From an uncultured Acetatifactor sp. (lineage in GTDB: Bacteria > Bacillota > Clostridia > Lachnospirales > Lachnospiraceae), in NCBI GenBank assembly GCA_910579755.1, contig CAJTVB010000016.1, forward strand, positions 1-64,000: 64,000 nt of DNA, written 5' to 3'. This document shows positions 50,965-60,571 of this stretch, one piece after another (positions within the stretch are counted from its first letter, which is position 1; every line of letters begins with the position of its first letter). The translations under genes were made by a program, and so were the position numbers. The notes under the pieces are model-generated. The model ran no database searches. It was not told the DNA's origin and saw only the letters and a list, made by a program, of their open reading frames with translations.

Positions 50965-51939
50965 TTATTCTTCCGCCCCTGCCATAAGCAGCTTCTCCAC
51001 GATATCGTTGGAGCCGTTCTCCGTGGCATAGTATAACGCCGTGTGACCCTGCTCATCCGCATATGTAACGTTTGCACCGGCCTCCAGCAAAATCCCCGCC
51101 ACATAATTATTGCCTTCCTGGGCAGCAATAATCAGCGCTGTCTCTCCGTCCTCGTTGCGTTCGTCTATTCCGGCTCCATGCTCCAGAAGCTTTCGCACAA
51201 GATGCTCGTTTTCATTTTTTGCCGCCAGGTGAAGCGGGCCATAGCCGTACCGCCCCCGAATATTCGCATCCGCTCCGGCCTCCAGCAGGATTTCCGCGAT
51301 CAAAATATTGTCGCCTGCCACGGCTACGGCCAAAGGTGTCATCTTCTCATCATTGCGGGCATTTATATTGATGCCTCCCTTTTCCAGCATAGCCTTCACC
51401 ACCTCACCCTGACCGTTTCTGCAGGCCTGGTGAAGCGGCGTATTGCCAAAAGAATCTGCGTTTCCTCCTCCCTCTTCCGACAGGCTTTCAATCAGCTGAA
51501 CCATTCCCAGGGCATTGGCATAGTCCAGCGCCGAACGGCCATTATTATCCTTTACGGAGGTATCGGCCCCGGCTTGTGCAAGATATTTGGCGGCTTCCGC
51601 CTTTCCGGCCTCCACGGCATAGATCAAGGGCGTCTTTCCCTGTCTGTCTGTGGCATTGATATCTGCACCTGCATCTGCCAAAAGTCCGATGATCTCTTTA
51701 TTACCGGAAATCACTGCCATGTGAAGAGGTGTTACGCTTTCATTGGAGCACAGGCTTACATCTGCCTCCTGTTCAAGAAGCAACTTTACAATATCTCTGT
51801 ATCCTTTTTTGCAGGCATAATGAAGTGGAGCCAGGCCCATTTCATCCACTGCATTGACATTGATGCCTCCCCTTTTCAGAAAAGCCAGAACTACTCCCTT
51901 TTGTCCGTTTTGACATGCTTTCAATAATAACTTATCCAT
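50965..51939 (-). CDS. Ankyrin-repeat protein
   Basis: 324 residues and about nine ankyrin repeats of ~33 residues, each with the GxTPLHxA-like core (e.g. GLAPLHYACKKGYRDIVKLL, SVTPLHMAVISGNKEIIGLL, GYGPLHLAAKNENEHLVRKL). No signal peptide or other domain. The ATG abuts the stop of the hydrogenase gene and its SD is inside that gene's last codons, so both are translated together. Ankyrin stacks bind proteins; a link to the hydrogenase is inferred only from coupling. Confidence 0.9.
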   Translation of the reverse strand: MDKLLLKACQNGQKGVVLAFLKRGGINVNAVDEMGLAPLHYACKKGYRDIVKLLLEQEADVSLCSNESVTPLHMAVISGNKEIIGLLADAGADINATDRQGKTPLIYAVEAGKAEAAKYLAQAGADTSVKDNNGRSALDYANALGMVQLIESLSEEGGGNADSFGNTPLHQACRNGQGEVVKAMLEKGGININARNDEKMTPLAVAVAGDNILIAEILLEAGADANIRGRYGYGPLHLAAKNENEHLVRKLLEHGAGIDERNEDGETALIIAAQEGNNYVAGILLEAGANVTYADEQGHTALYYATENGSNDIVEKLLMAGAEE

Positions 51940-53436
51940 TTATTCCTCCCTGGGCACGGCCTCTTTGGCCTGTGCCTTAAACTTAGCCACTTCCTTTGCC
52001 GCCTGGGCGATGGAGATATTGGTTCCGGCTCCGGCTATGCATCCTCCCGGACAGGCCATCCCTTCAATCAGACAGCCGTTTTTCCTGCCCGCCTTAGCCA
52101 AAAGAAGCATTTTTTTACACTCCGCAAGACTCTCCGCATGCTCGATCTTCACTTCCGTGCCGGGATAATAGGTCTTGATACAATCTTCTATGGCGCTGGC
52201 CACGCCTCCCGCCACACCGTAGCCGCGTCCGGCTCCTGTGGCGTCCTCCATCTCGTCCATGGCCCTGATCTCTTCCAGCAGAATTCCCTTTGCCTCAAAC
52301 ATTCCCGTTAATTCTTCAAAGGTGATGACGAAATCCACATCCGACCTTATGGTTCTGCGGCTGGCCTCCAGCTTTTTGGAGGCGCAGGGCCCGATAAACA
52401 CTACAGACGCGTCAGGGTGATCCTGCTTAATGATTCGGGCCGTAGCCACCATGGGAGTCAGTTCGTTGCTGATCTTATCAATGGTCTCAGGGAACAAATG
52501 CTTGGCCATAACGGACCAGGAGGGACAGCAGGAGGTCAGTGCAAAGGCCTGATTACCGGATACCACCTCCTTTACATAGTGCTCCGCCTCTGCCATACAT
52601 CCCATATCGGCACCTATGGCGGTTTCATAAACATCCGCAAAGCCCAGCTCCTTTAAGGCGGTCTTAAACATATCCGGCGTCACCTTGGGTCCGAATTGTC
52701 CCACAAAGGCAGGAGCCACCTGCGCTATAATTTTTTTCCCTGACTGCATGGCCCGGATCAGCTGAAAGATCTGGGATTTATCCGCAATGGCCCCGAAGGG
52801 ACAGCTGACCATACACTGGCCGCAGGAAACACAAATATCGTTATCAATATATGCCCTGCCAAAACGGTCCGACTTGATGGCATCCACGCCGCAGGCCGCC
52901 TTACAGGGACGCTCCTTATGGCAAATGGCATCATATGGACATACTGCTTTACATTTCCCGCACTTAATGCACTTTTCCTGATCGATCACAGACTTCCCGC
53001 CCTTCATGGTGATCGCTTCCCTGGGGCATACGCTCTGGCAGGGGTGCGCCACGCATCCCATACAGGCATTGGTGATCTCATAATGATCCTCCGGACAGGC
53101 ATTACAGGCGGAAGGTATCACCTGCATCAAAGGCGGCTCATAATATTTTTCGTCAATATTACTCTCCTCCAGCCCCTGGGTCAGATGTCCCGGATGCTCC
53201 CGGTTCTCCGGCCTCAGGCTCATTCCCATGGCCAGACGCAGCCGCTCCCGGATAATGGCACGATCCCGATATACGCTGTCCCAAAATTCCGACTCCTCAT
53301 AGTCCACAATTTTATAGGGGAGAGCCTCCATGTCATCCTTTAGATTTTTGGAATGGTAGGCCAGGTTGGCAACCTCCTTGAAAACTCTTCTCCGCTTCTG
53401 TCTGACGGGAGTGTCTATTCCTCTCATACCACTCAT
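51940..53436 (-). CDS. Monomeric [FeFe] hydrogenase, group B-like
   Basis: 498 residues from ATG 53436 (AAGGGG upstream). The N-terminal half holds cysteine motifs for several 4Fe-4S clusters: CNACPEDHYEITNACMGC, CVAHPCQSVCPREA, CIKCGKCKAVCPYDAIC and CVSCGQCMVSCPFGAI. The H-cluster half has P1 LTSCCPSW, P2 GPCASKKLE and P3 EGMACPGGCIAGAG. The Gly in place of Met in P2 is what group B enzymes show. It should couple ferredoxin to H2, with direction unknown. Maturases HydEFG are not encoded in the window. Lies between FeoB and the ankyrin gene. Confidence 0.9.
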   Translation of the reverse strand: MSGMRGIDTPVRQKRRRVFKEVANLAYHSKNLKDDMEALPYKIVDYEESEFWDSVYRDRAIIRERLRLAMGMSLRPENREHPGHLTQGLEESNIDEKYYEPPLMQVIPSACNACPEDHYEITNACMGCVAHPCQSVCPREAITMKGGKSVIDQEKCIKCGKCKAVCPYDAICHKERPCKAACGVDAIKSDRFGRAYIDNDICVSCGQCMVSCPFGAIADKSQIFQLIRAMQSGKKIIAQVAPAFVGQFGPKVTPDMFKTALKELGFADVYETAIGADMGCMAEAEHYVKEVVSGNQAFALTSCCPSWSVMAKHLFPETIDKISNELTPMVATARIIKQDHPDASVVFIGPCASKKLEASRRTIRSDVDFVITFEELTGMFEAKGILLEEIRAMDEMEDATGAGRGYGVAGGVASAIEDCIKTYYPGTEVKIEHAESLAECKKMLLLAKAGRKNGCLIEGMACPGGCIAGAGTNISIAQAAKEVAKFKAQAKEAVPREE

Positions 53437-53501
53437 AATTCTATTTCCCCTTCCCAAGAACTTTTCATAGTTCTTTTTATACACAAGCCATCTTACGATT
53501 C

Positions 53502-55514
53502 TCAGGCTGCAAACAGGCTTCCCACCTGAAAAACGGCCACTGCCGCCAGCCAGGCCAGAAGTACCTGAAAGACGATCATTCCCATGGTAAATTTCCAGGA
53601 ACCGCTTTCCTTTCTGATGGTTGCCACCGTGGCCACACAGGGCACATACAGCAGACAGAAAAGCATCAGGCAGTAAGCATTCAACGATCCAAAAGCCGGA
53701 TTAATGCTTTGGATATTGGATACAATGGCCGCCATTCCCGCATCCGAATTCGCATTGGCCACTCCAAAAAGCACCGCAAAGCTGGATACCACCACCTCCT
53801 TGGCGGAAATACCCGACACCAGCGCCACACCGATCTGCCACATTCCAAGCCCAGCAGGCGCCAGCACCGGCACCAAAAAACGCCCGATCATTGCCCCAAA
53901 GCTGTCAGAGGGATCCGATACCTGTCCTGATATACCAAAATTCAGGACGAACCATATGACGATGGAAGCAATGAAAATAGTGGTTCCCGCTTTTTCCAGA
54001 TAATCCTTTAATTTATTCCACACATAAATACGGATGGTTCTTGCGTTGGGACGCTTATACTCCGGAAGCTCTATCAGCAGAGAATCATTGATCCTTCCTT
54101 TCTCCAGACCGTTGACTGCAAGGGCCACCAGAATCGCCGTCCCCATGCCGATGACATACATGGAAAAAGCCGCCAGCGCCGGGGTCTTCGGAAAAAACAT
54201 CTCCGAAAATAATACATAGATGGGCAGACGGGCAGAGCAGGACATAAAAGGCGTGACCAGCATTGTCTTGCGCCGGTCATGCTCCGTCTCCAGCGCCCTT
54301 GTAGCCATAATGGCCGGCACCGTACATCCAAACCCCAGGATCATAGGCAGAAATGCCTTTCCCGACAATCCGACCCTGCCCATGACAGAGTCCATCACAT
54401 AGGCCACCCGGGACATATATCCGCTGTCCTCCAGCACTGCAAGGGCTAAAAACAAAATAAAAATATTGGGAATAAAGGTAAGAATTCCACCCACACCGGC
54501 AATAATTCCGTCCACCAAAAGGGATTCCAGCCATCCGGACACTCCAAAGCTCTCAAGCCCTGCTGCCGCTCCCTCCGACAAAAAGGACAACCCTTCCTCA
54601 AAGATGCCCTTCAACGCATCCCCCACCGTAAAGGTCAGGAAAAATACCAGACACATGATCAGTAAAAATATGGGGATCCCCCACACCGGATGCGTCAACA
54701 GCCGGTCTATCCTGTCTGTGGCCGCCGCCTTCCTGCTTTTATGAAATAATGTCTCTGCCATCACCCGCTCAATATAGGCATATTTACACTGTATGATCTC
54801 CTTCTCATAGCTCCTGTCCGCGATCTTTTCGGCTGGAATGGAACGCTCCTTCCTAATCTCCTCGTCGTCCTCCAGCAGCTTGATGGCATGCCAGCGCACG
54901 GAGGAATGCGACGGATCGTTTTCCTGCATCATTTCGGACAATGACACAATTTTTTCCTCGATCCAGGAAGGATAATCCAGAATAAACTCCTCCATGCCTT
55001 CCTCATAGTGATGGATCACGGCATGGAGCAGTATATCCAGACCGGTGCGCTTCGCCGCCGATACGGGGACCACCGGAACATTTCCCAGCATCTCCGGCAG
55101 ACGGTGCATATCGATCTCCATCCCCCGTTCCTTCACGATATCCATCATATTCAGCGCCACAACCACCGGCTTTCCCAGCTCCAACAGCTGAAGGGTCAGA
55201 TACAAATTCCTTTCCAGGGACGACGCATCCACCACATTTATAATTACATCAATATCATTGCCCATGGCACACTGCCTGGTTACCTTCTCCTCAATGGTAT
55301 AGCAGGTCAGAGAATATATACCGGGAGTATCGATCAACGTAATTTCCGTATCCTCGTATTTTGCGGCTCCCTCAAATCGCTCCACTGTCACTCCGGGCCA
55401 GTTGGCCACCTTCAGCCTGGAACCTGTCAATGCGTTAAACAGTGTGGTCTTGCCGCAGTTAGGATTCCCTATACAGACAGCATTGATATGCTTTTTCTGT
55501 TGTTCCTTGCTCAT
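53502..55514 (-). CDS. feoB: Ferrous iron transporter B
   Basis: 670 residues. N-terminal G domain with GNPNCGKTTLFNALTG, DTPGIYS and the G4 motif NMMD, a helical GDI-like spacer, then about eight or more membrane helices including PFMSCSARLPIYVLF, the Cys motif expected for Fe(II) transport, and a second gate-like PCVATVATIRKES. Starts two bases after FeoA. GAGGAG inside the feoA end serves as ribosome site. Confidence 0.95.
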   Translation of the reverse strand: MSKEQQKKHINAVCIGNPNCGKTTLFNALTGSRLKVANWPGVTVERFEGAAKYEDTEITLIDTPGIYSLTCYTIEEKVTRQCAMGNDIDVIINVVDASSLERNLYLTLQLLELGKPVVVALNMMDIVKERGMEIDMHRLPEMLGNVPVVPVSAAKRTGLDILLHAVIHHYEEGMEEFILDYPSWIEEKIVSLSEMMQENDPSHSSVRWHAIKLLEDDEEIRKERSIPAEKIADRSYEKEIIQCKYAYIERVMAETLFHKSRKAAATDRIDRLLTHPVWGIPIFLLIMCLVFFLTFTVGDALKGIFEEGLSFLSEGAAAGLESFGVSGWLESLLVDGIIAGVGGILTFIPNIFILFLALAVLEDSGYMSRVAYVMDSVMGRVGLSGKAFLPMILGFGCTVPAIMATRALETEHDRRKTMLVTPFMSCSARLPIYVLFSEMFFPKTPALAAFSMYVIGMGTAILVALAVNGLEKGRINDSLLIELPEYKRPNARTIRIYVWNKLKDYLEKAGTTIFIASIVIWFVLNFGISGQVSDPSDSFGAMIGRFLVPVLAPAGLGMWQIGVALVSGISAKEVVVSSFAVLFGVANANSDAGMAAIVSNIQSINPAFGSLNAYCLMLFCLLYVPCVATVATIRKESGSWKFTMGMIVFQVLLAWLAAVAVFQVGSLFAA

Positions 55515-55516
55515 GC

Positions 55517-55750
55517 TTACTCCTCTGCACCTGTCTCTTGAATCCCGATGTTGGAAGAAATATGCTTTCCCAGTGCAAGCCTGGTACCTCTCACCTGTAT
55601 GATCAGTGCACCCTTTCTCTTCCGGTTCAGAATTTTTATCTCCGTTCCGTCATTCAGTCCCAGCGCCTGAAGCCGTCTGGTAATTCCCGGCTCAACAGAC
55701 AATCCTTCTATACAATAGCTTCTGCCTTTTTCCGCCTCATACAATGTCAT
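55517..55750 (-). CDS. feoA: Ferrous iron transport protein A
   Basis: 77 residues with the SH3-like FeoA fold: ITRRLQALGLNDGTEIKILN and IIQVRGTRLALGKHISSNI. Cytoplasmic partner of FeoB. The upstream 97 bp to proA have no clear Fur box that I can see. Confidence 0.92.
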   Translation of the reverse strand: MTLYEAEKGRSYCIEGLSVEPGITRRLQALGLNDGTEIKILNRKRKGALIIQVRGTRLALGKHISSNIGIQETGAEE

Positions 55751-55847
55751 GCTTTTGTTCCTTCTTTCGTGAATGTGAGTGGAGCGGCTGTGAATAATAA
55801 CAATCTCCTGCCTGCAGATGTATTATACCTCGCAGTTCCCATGCCCG

Positions 55848-57098
55848 TCAACCGGGGCGCACCTGCCCGTTCCCGCATATGACATATTTATAAGAGGTCA
55901 ATTCCTTAAGCCCCATAGGCCCTCTGGCATGAAGCTTCTGCGTACTGATGCCGATCTCTGCCCCAAAACCGAACTCAAAGCCGTCGGTAAACCGGGTGGA
56001 AGCATTCCAATAGACGCAGGCCGCGTCCACCTCCCGTAAAAACTGCTCTGCCGTCCCGGCATTTTCCGTTATAATACAGTCGGAGTGCTTTGTATTATAA
56101 CGATTGATGTGATCAATAGCCGCTTCCACCGAATCCACTGTCTTCAGGGACAAGATATAATCCAAATATTCCCTGCCGAAATCCTCCTGGGCGGCTGGCG
56201 TACAGCCTGTCAGTACTTCCCTTATTCCTTCGTCCCCCCTCAGCTCCACCTGCTTGGGCGCAAGGACTTCCGCCAGCTTTGGAAGGAATGCTTCCCGGAT
56301 ATCTTTGTGCACCACCAGAGATTCGCAGGCATTACAGACGCCGATCCGCTGAGTCTTTGCATTAAATACAATCCTTGCCGCCATATCAGGATCCGCTTCC
56401 TTATCCACATAAATATGACAATTACCAGTGCCGGTCTCAATGACAGGAATGGTGCTGTTTTCCACCACACTTCGTATCAGACGCTCACTTCCCCGGGGGA
56501 TCAGCACATCCACATACTCCTTCAGCTTCATAAATTCTACAGTGACGCTTCGATCCGGATCTGCAATCAGCTGCAGCGCATCCTCCGGGATTCTCCGGGC
56601 TCCCAATGCCTCCCTCAGCACCCCCACAATGGCCTGGTTGGAATGAAGGGCATCGCTGCCTCCCTTCAGAATCACTGCATTTCCTGTCTTAAAGCACAGA
56701 CCGAAGGCATCCGCCGTCACATTGGGCCGGGCTTCATATATGATGCCCGCCACGCCCAAAGGAACTCTTACCTTTTGTATCTGCAGTCCGTTGGGACGCC
56801 GAAATTCCTCTATGATCTCCCCCAGACAGTCCGGAAGCTCTGCCACCTGACGGAGTCCCTCTGCCATAGACATGACTCTCTCTTCATTCAGCCTCAGCCG
56901 GTCCAAAAGCCCCGGATTCATACCATTTTTCTCCGCAGCTTCCATGTCCCTCCGATTCGCCTGCAGAATATCCGCGGTATGGCTCAATAACGCCTCCGCT
57001 CCCGCAAGCAGACCCCTGTTTTTCTCCTCTGCCGTCATTCTCTGCAGCGCCGGTTTTACCGCCGCTGCCGCTCTTCCCATGGCCTTTAGATCCGTCAT
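55848..57098 (-). CDS. proA: Glutamate-5-semialdehyde dehydrogenase (gamma-glutamyl phosphate reductase)
   Basis: 416 residues. Catalytic Cys in QRIGVCNACESLVVHK, cofactor-binding PLGVAGIIYEARPNVTADA, and the late FGFGAEIGISTQKLHARGPMG signature. Second step of proline synthesis. GGGAGG precedes the ATG; last gene of the proB-DUF896-FCL-proA cluster. Confidence 0.95.
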   Translation of the reverse strand: MTDLKAMGRAAAAVKPALQRMTAEEKNRGLLAGAEALLSHTADILQANRRDMEAAEKNGMNPGLLDRLRLNEERVMSMAEGLRQVAELPDCLGEIIEEFRRPNGLQIQKVRVPLGVAGIIYEARPNVTADAFGLCFKTGNAVILKGGSDALHSNQAIVGVLREALGARRIPEDALQLIADPDRSVTVEFMKLKEYVDVLIPRGSERLIRSVVENSTIPVIETGTGNCHIYVDKEADPDMAARIVFNAKTQRIGVCNACESLVVHKDIREAFLPKLAEVLAPKQVELRGDEGIREVLTGCTPAAQEDFGREYLDYILSLKTVDSVEAAIDHINRYNTKHSDCIITENAGTAEQFLREVDAACVYWNASTRFTDGFEFGFGAEIGISTQKLHARGPMGLKELTSYKYVICGNGQVRPG

Positions 57099-57114
57099 TT
57101 ATTTCCTCCCTGTC

Positions 57115-57684
57115 CTATACACAGATCACCTGATATGGCCTGATATCCTTTGGGGTCCGGGGAATCTCCTCCACCATCTGACAGGAAAATCCCACTCCAA
57201 TGGTTCTTAAGCAAAGAGCTTCCTTTTCCGCCAGATACCGGTCATAAAATCCTTTTCCATAGCCCAGCCGGTTCTTTTGCCTGTCAAAGGCCGCACCGGG
57301 CATCAGCATCAGGGTTCTGCTCATTTTTTCTGCATGATATTCATACCTGGGCGCACTCTCCACAGGCTCCTGAATTCCCCGGTATCCCGGCCTCAGCTCC
57401 GACTCGGACCGAATCCTGTAAAACTCCATCACAAGTGAAGGAGTTTCCACTACCCGCGGCATATATACGGCCTTCCCCAGCCGCAGGGCCTCCTGCCAGA
57501 TTCCGCTGGTATCGATCTCGCTTCCGAAGCTTGCAAAACACAGAATCTCCCGGGAACCGTAAAACCACTGATGCCCCAGAATCCGTTCCGTCAAAAGCAC
57601 CGCGCCCTTTTCTCTCTCCTTCGGTCCCAGCTCATCCCGCAGCTTCAGGACCCGCTTTCGAATCTCCGCCTTTGTCTCCTTCAT
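57115..57684 (-). CDS. 5-formyltetrahydrofolate cyclo-ligase
   Basis: 189 residues. ATP/substrate motif RLGYGKGFYDRYLAEK near 138-153 and FASFGSEIDTSGIW near 50-62, with the N-terminal KAEIRKRVLKLRDEL basic start. Converts 5-formyl-THF to methenyl-THF in one-carbon metabolism. ATGA overlap with the DUF896 gene. Confidence 0.92.
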   Translation of the reverse strand: MKETKAEIRKRVLKLRDELGPKEREKGAVLLTERILGHQWFYGSREILCFASFGSEIDTSGIWQEALRLGKAVYMPRVVETPSLVMEFYRIRSESELRPGYRGIQEPVESAPRYEYHAEKMSRTLMLMPGAAFDRQKNRLGYGKGFYDRYLAEKEALCLRTIGVGFSCQMVEEIPRTPKDIRPYQVICV

Positions 57685-57908
57685 CCCTTCTCTGTCCGGC
57701 CTCCGTATTTTTCCCCCAGGTTCTCCACCGTACCGTCCGGCCTCTCAATGGTAATATTGTCCAGCTGGGCCTTTAAATTATTCCTTACGCTGGCCACGTA
57801 TTCCCTGCGCAGACGGGCCTGCTCCTCCTTCTCATCTGCTGTCAGTCCCTCTCCCTGAGATTTGTGATACAATTCATTAATCCGGGCGATCCGTTCCTCC
57901 ATGTTCAT
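57681..57908 (-). CDS. DUF896 protein (YnzC-like)
   Basis: 75 residues from ATG 57908 (GGAGG seven bases upstream). MNMEERIARINELYHKSQGE, then GLTADEKEEQARLRREYVAS, is the two-helix YnzC domain; the end is VENLGEKYGG-type. Family role unknown, SOS-linked in Bacillus. Overlaps the next gene by 4 bp. Confidence 0.9.
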   Translation of the reverse strand: MNMEERIARINELYHKSQGEGLTADEKEEQARLRREYVASVRNNLKAQLDNITIERPDGTVENLGEKYGGRTEKG

Positions 57909-57979
57909 CGTGCATCCTCCCTGCATGACTTTTCTATTTCCTGTCTCTGACTATCTTTGAAATCTTATCTGTAAAGTCT

Positions 57980-58843
57980 TTATCTGTGAAGCCTTTCCAC
58001 AAACTCCCGCAGATTAAAGTTCTCGTCCCTGCCCGCCGTAAACAGAGTTCCCTCCTGCTCCCCATCCAAAATCCTGTGCAAAACTCCTATATCCCTGCTG
58101 TTTGCAATAACCATGTCCGCACCGGACTTCGTGGCAATCCGGGCGGCAATCAGCTTCGTGTTCATGCCGCCGGTGCCCACCGGACTGCCCGGGCTGGCCT
58201 TTCCCATATCCAACAGCTCCTTTGTCAGCTCATCCACCTGCCCGATAAACCGAGCTTCCGGATTTTTCCGGGGATCATCTGTGTACAGGCCGTCTATGTC
58301 GGACAACAATATCAGAAGATCTGCCCCCACCAGTGCCGCCACCACCGCCGAAAGAGTATCATTATCCCCGATCTCAATCTCATAGGTAGCCACCGTATCA
58401 TTTTCATTCACCACAGGAATGGCTCCCAGACGCAGAAGCTCGGAAAAGGTGTTATGAGCATTATAACGGTTTAAATCGTCCACAATGGTATTTTTGGTCA
58501 TAAGCACCTGAGCCGCCACCTGATTGTACTCGGCGAACAGCTTCTGATACGTCATCATCAGCCGGGCCTGTCCCACGGCAGAGCAGGCCTGCTTTACCGC
58601 CATGGCTCTCTCCCCATTCCCATTCAGACTGCTGCAGTTCAGCACCTTCCGTCCTGCCGCAATAGCGCCTGAAGTCACCAGCACCACTTCCTTTCCCTGA
58701 TTCCGAATATCGCTCAGCTCACGCACCAGCTTTTCCATGCGGATATAGTCCATATCTCCTGTCTCCGGATGTGTCAGGGAAGAAGACCCTATTTTAACGA
58801 CAATACGCTTTTTTTCTCTGATCCGTTCTCTCGCAGCATTCAT
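57980..58843 (-). CDS. proB: Glutamate 5-kinase without PUA domain
   Basis: 287 residues of amino-acid kinase fold: RIVVKIGSSSLTHPETGDMD, VTSGAIAAGRKVL, VVNENDTVATYEIEIGDND and GTGGMNTKLIAARIATKSG. Enzymes with a C-terminal PUA domain are about 370 residues; that domain is absent. First step of proline synthesis. A three-codon ORF (ATGGATAAATGA) with its own AAGGAG overlaps the start codon. Confidence 0.94.
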   Translation of the reverse strand: MNAARERIREKKRIVVKIGSSSLTHPETGDMDYIRMEKLVRELSDIRNQGKEVVLVTSGAIAAGRKVLNCSSLNGNGERAMAVKQACSAVGQARLMMTYQKLFAEYNQVAAQVLMTKNTIVDDLNRYNAHNTFSELLRLGAIPVVNENDTVATYEIEIGDNDTLSAVVAALVGADLLILLSDIDGLYTDDPRKNPEARFIGQVDELTKELLDMGKASPGSPVGTGGMNTKLIAARIATKSGADMVIANSRDIGVLHRILDGEQEGTLFTAGRDENFNLREFVERLHR

Positions 58844-58897
58844 TTATCCATATTTCTCCTTATCTGTCCGGCGCCGTCTATGACGGTATGCTTTATT

Positions 58898-60571
58898 CTA
58901 TCCATTTCCCCGGGACACGTCAACCGCCAAGTCTGCCGGGGCATATTCCGCGGCAATCATTTCTGCCGCCCGAATGCCGTCCATAGCGGCAGAGGTAATC
59001 CCGCCGGCATAGCCTGCGCCCTCCCCGCAGGGATACAAACCTCTGATCCGGGACTGCATAGTTTCATCCCGGCAAATTCTCACGGGAGATGAAGTTCTGC
59101 TCTCCACACCGGAAAGAATGGCATCCGGCCTGTTGAAGCCCCGGATCTGCTTTCCGAAGGCTTCTATCCCCTCCACCAGCGCCTGATTGCATTCTCCCGG
59201 CAAAATCCGGCTCACATCCGCCCAGACATACGCTCCCTTGCACTGAGGCTGAATCCCCTCCGGGTCCTCCCTGCTCCCGCCTTCCTCATATCCCCTCCGG
59301 TCTTCAGATACATGAGCTGCTGCGCGCCCCTTAAACTCACCATACCTCTGAACGGGAATCTTTCCTGCCCCCAAACTATAGGCCCGTTCCTCCAGCTGAC
59401 GCTGAAACTCTATGCCGGCCAGCGGATGCTCATCTCCGAAGTCCTCCGGCGTCACGGTAACAACAATGGCACTGTTGGCATTGCCCCCGCTTCTGCCGCT
59501 GTAGCTCATTCCGTTGACAACTGTTCTGCCCGGCTCCGATGAGGCGTTGACCACAAATCCCCCGGGACACATGCAGAAGGAATACACGCCTCTTCCGTTT
59601 TCGGCCCTGGCAGTCACTTTGTAAGACGCCGCCCCCAAAAGTCCCGGATCGGAAACACCGTACTGACTCTCATTGATCATGGACTGTGGGTGTTCCATCC
59701 GAAGCCCCACCGCAAAAGCCTTGGCCTCCATGGGCACCTGTTTTTCATATAGCATCCGAAAGGTGTCTCTGGCGCTGTGGCCGATGGCCAGTACTACCTG
59801 ACCGCAGGCGATTCTTTCGCAGTGATTTACCACAACCCCGGCCACAGCGTCCTGCCTGATCTCCAGATCCGTCACCTGGCTTTCAAAGCGCACCTGACCG
59901 CCCAGCCGTAAAATCTCCTGCCGCATATCTCTCACAATCCCACAGAGTACATCCGTGCCTATGTGGGGTTTTGCCTCATAGCAAATCCGGGGATCTGCCC
60001 CAAACCTGACAAAGGTTTCCAGAACTGCGCCGTTCCTTCCATCTCTGTCCTTTACCAGGGTGTTCAGCTTCCCGTCGGAAAAGGTTCCCGCGCCGCCCTC
60101 ACCAAACTGTACATTGGAGCCGGGATCCAGACTGCCTGTGCGCCAGAATTCTTCCACATCCCTCTGCCGTTCCTCCACGGCTCTTCCCCTTTCCAGCAAA
60201 ATAGGCCTGTAGCCGTGAAGCGCCAGAAAATAACCGCAGAACAGCCCTGCAGGTCCTGTGCCTACGATTACAGGAGGGAACTCCTGCTGCCTGCTTCCTC
60301 TCCTTGGAAAAGCATATTCGGACCGCTCCAACCGGACCACCCCGCCCGCATTTCCCTGAAGCCTATGTAGTATTCTGTCTTCATTCTTCACATTCACAGC
60401 CAGACAATAGCTATAACAGATCCTTGGCTTTTTCCTGGCATCTATAGACTGCCGCAGAATCCTTACCTCCAGAATATCCGAGGTCCCAATCTTCAGCAGC
60501 TGTGCCGTTTTTTTCTTTAAATCCCCCTGGCTGTGCCCAATGGGTATTTTTAACTGATCGATACGAAGCAT
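58898..60571 (-). CDS. FAD-dependent dehydrogenase (COG2509-like)
   Basis: 557 residues from ATG 60571, whose first bases overlap the stop of the upstream flavoprotein gene (TGATG). N-terminal ~90 residues form a small alpha/beta domain (KTAQLLKIGTSDILEVRILR), then FAD-binding PPVIVGTGPAGLFCGYFLAL, VQFGEGGAGTFSDGKLNTLV, and later RIRGLYPCGEGAGYAGGITSAAMDG. Substrate not known. Translationally coupled to the BaiN-like flavoprotein. Confidence 0.88.
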   Translation of the reverse strand: MLRIDQLKIPIGHSQGDLKKKTAQLLKIGTSDILEVRILRQSIDARKKPRICYSYCLAVNVKNEDRILHRLQGNAGGVVRLERSEYAFPRRGSRQQEFPPVIVGTGPAGLFCGYFLALHGYRPILLERGRAVEERQRDVEEFWRTGSLDPGSNVQFGEGGAGTFSDGKLNTLVKDRDGRNGAVLETFVRFGADPRICYEAKPHIGTDVLCGIVRDMRQEILRLGGQVRFESQVTDLEIRQDAVAGVVVNHCERIACGQVVLAIGHSARDTFRMLYEKQVPMEAKAFAVGLRMEHPQSMINESQYGVSDPGLLGAASYKVTARAENGRGVYSFCMCPGGFVVNASSEPGRTVVNGMSYSGRSGGNANSAIVVTVTPEDFGDEHPLAGIEFQRQLEERAYSLGAGKIPVQRYGEFKGRAAAHVSEDRRGYEEGGSREDPEGIQPQCKGAYVWADVSRILPGECNQALVEGIEAFGKQIRGFNRPDAILSGVESRTSSPVRICRDETMQSRIRGLYPCGEGAGYAGGITSAAMDGIRAAEMIAAEYAPADLAVDVSRGNG

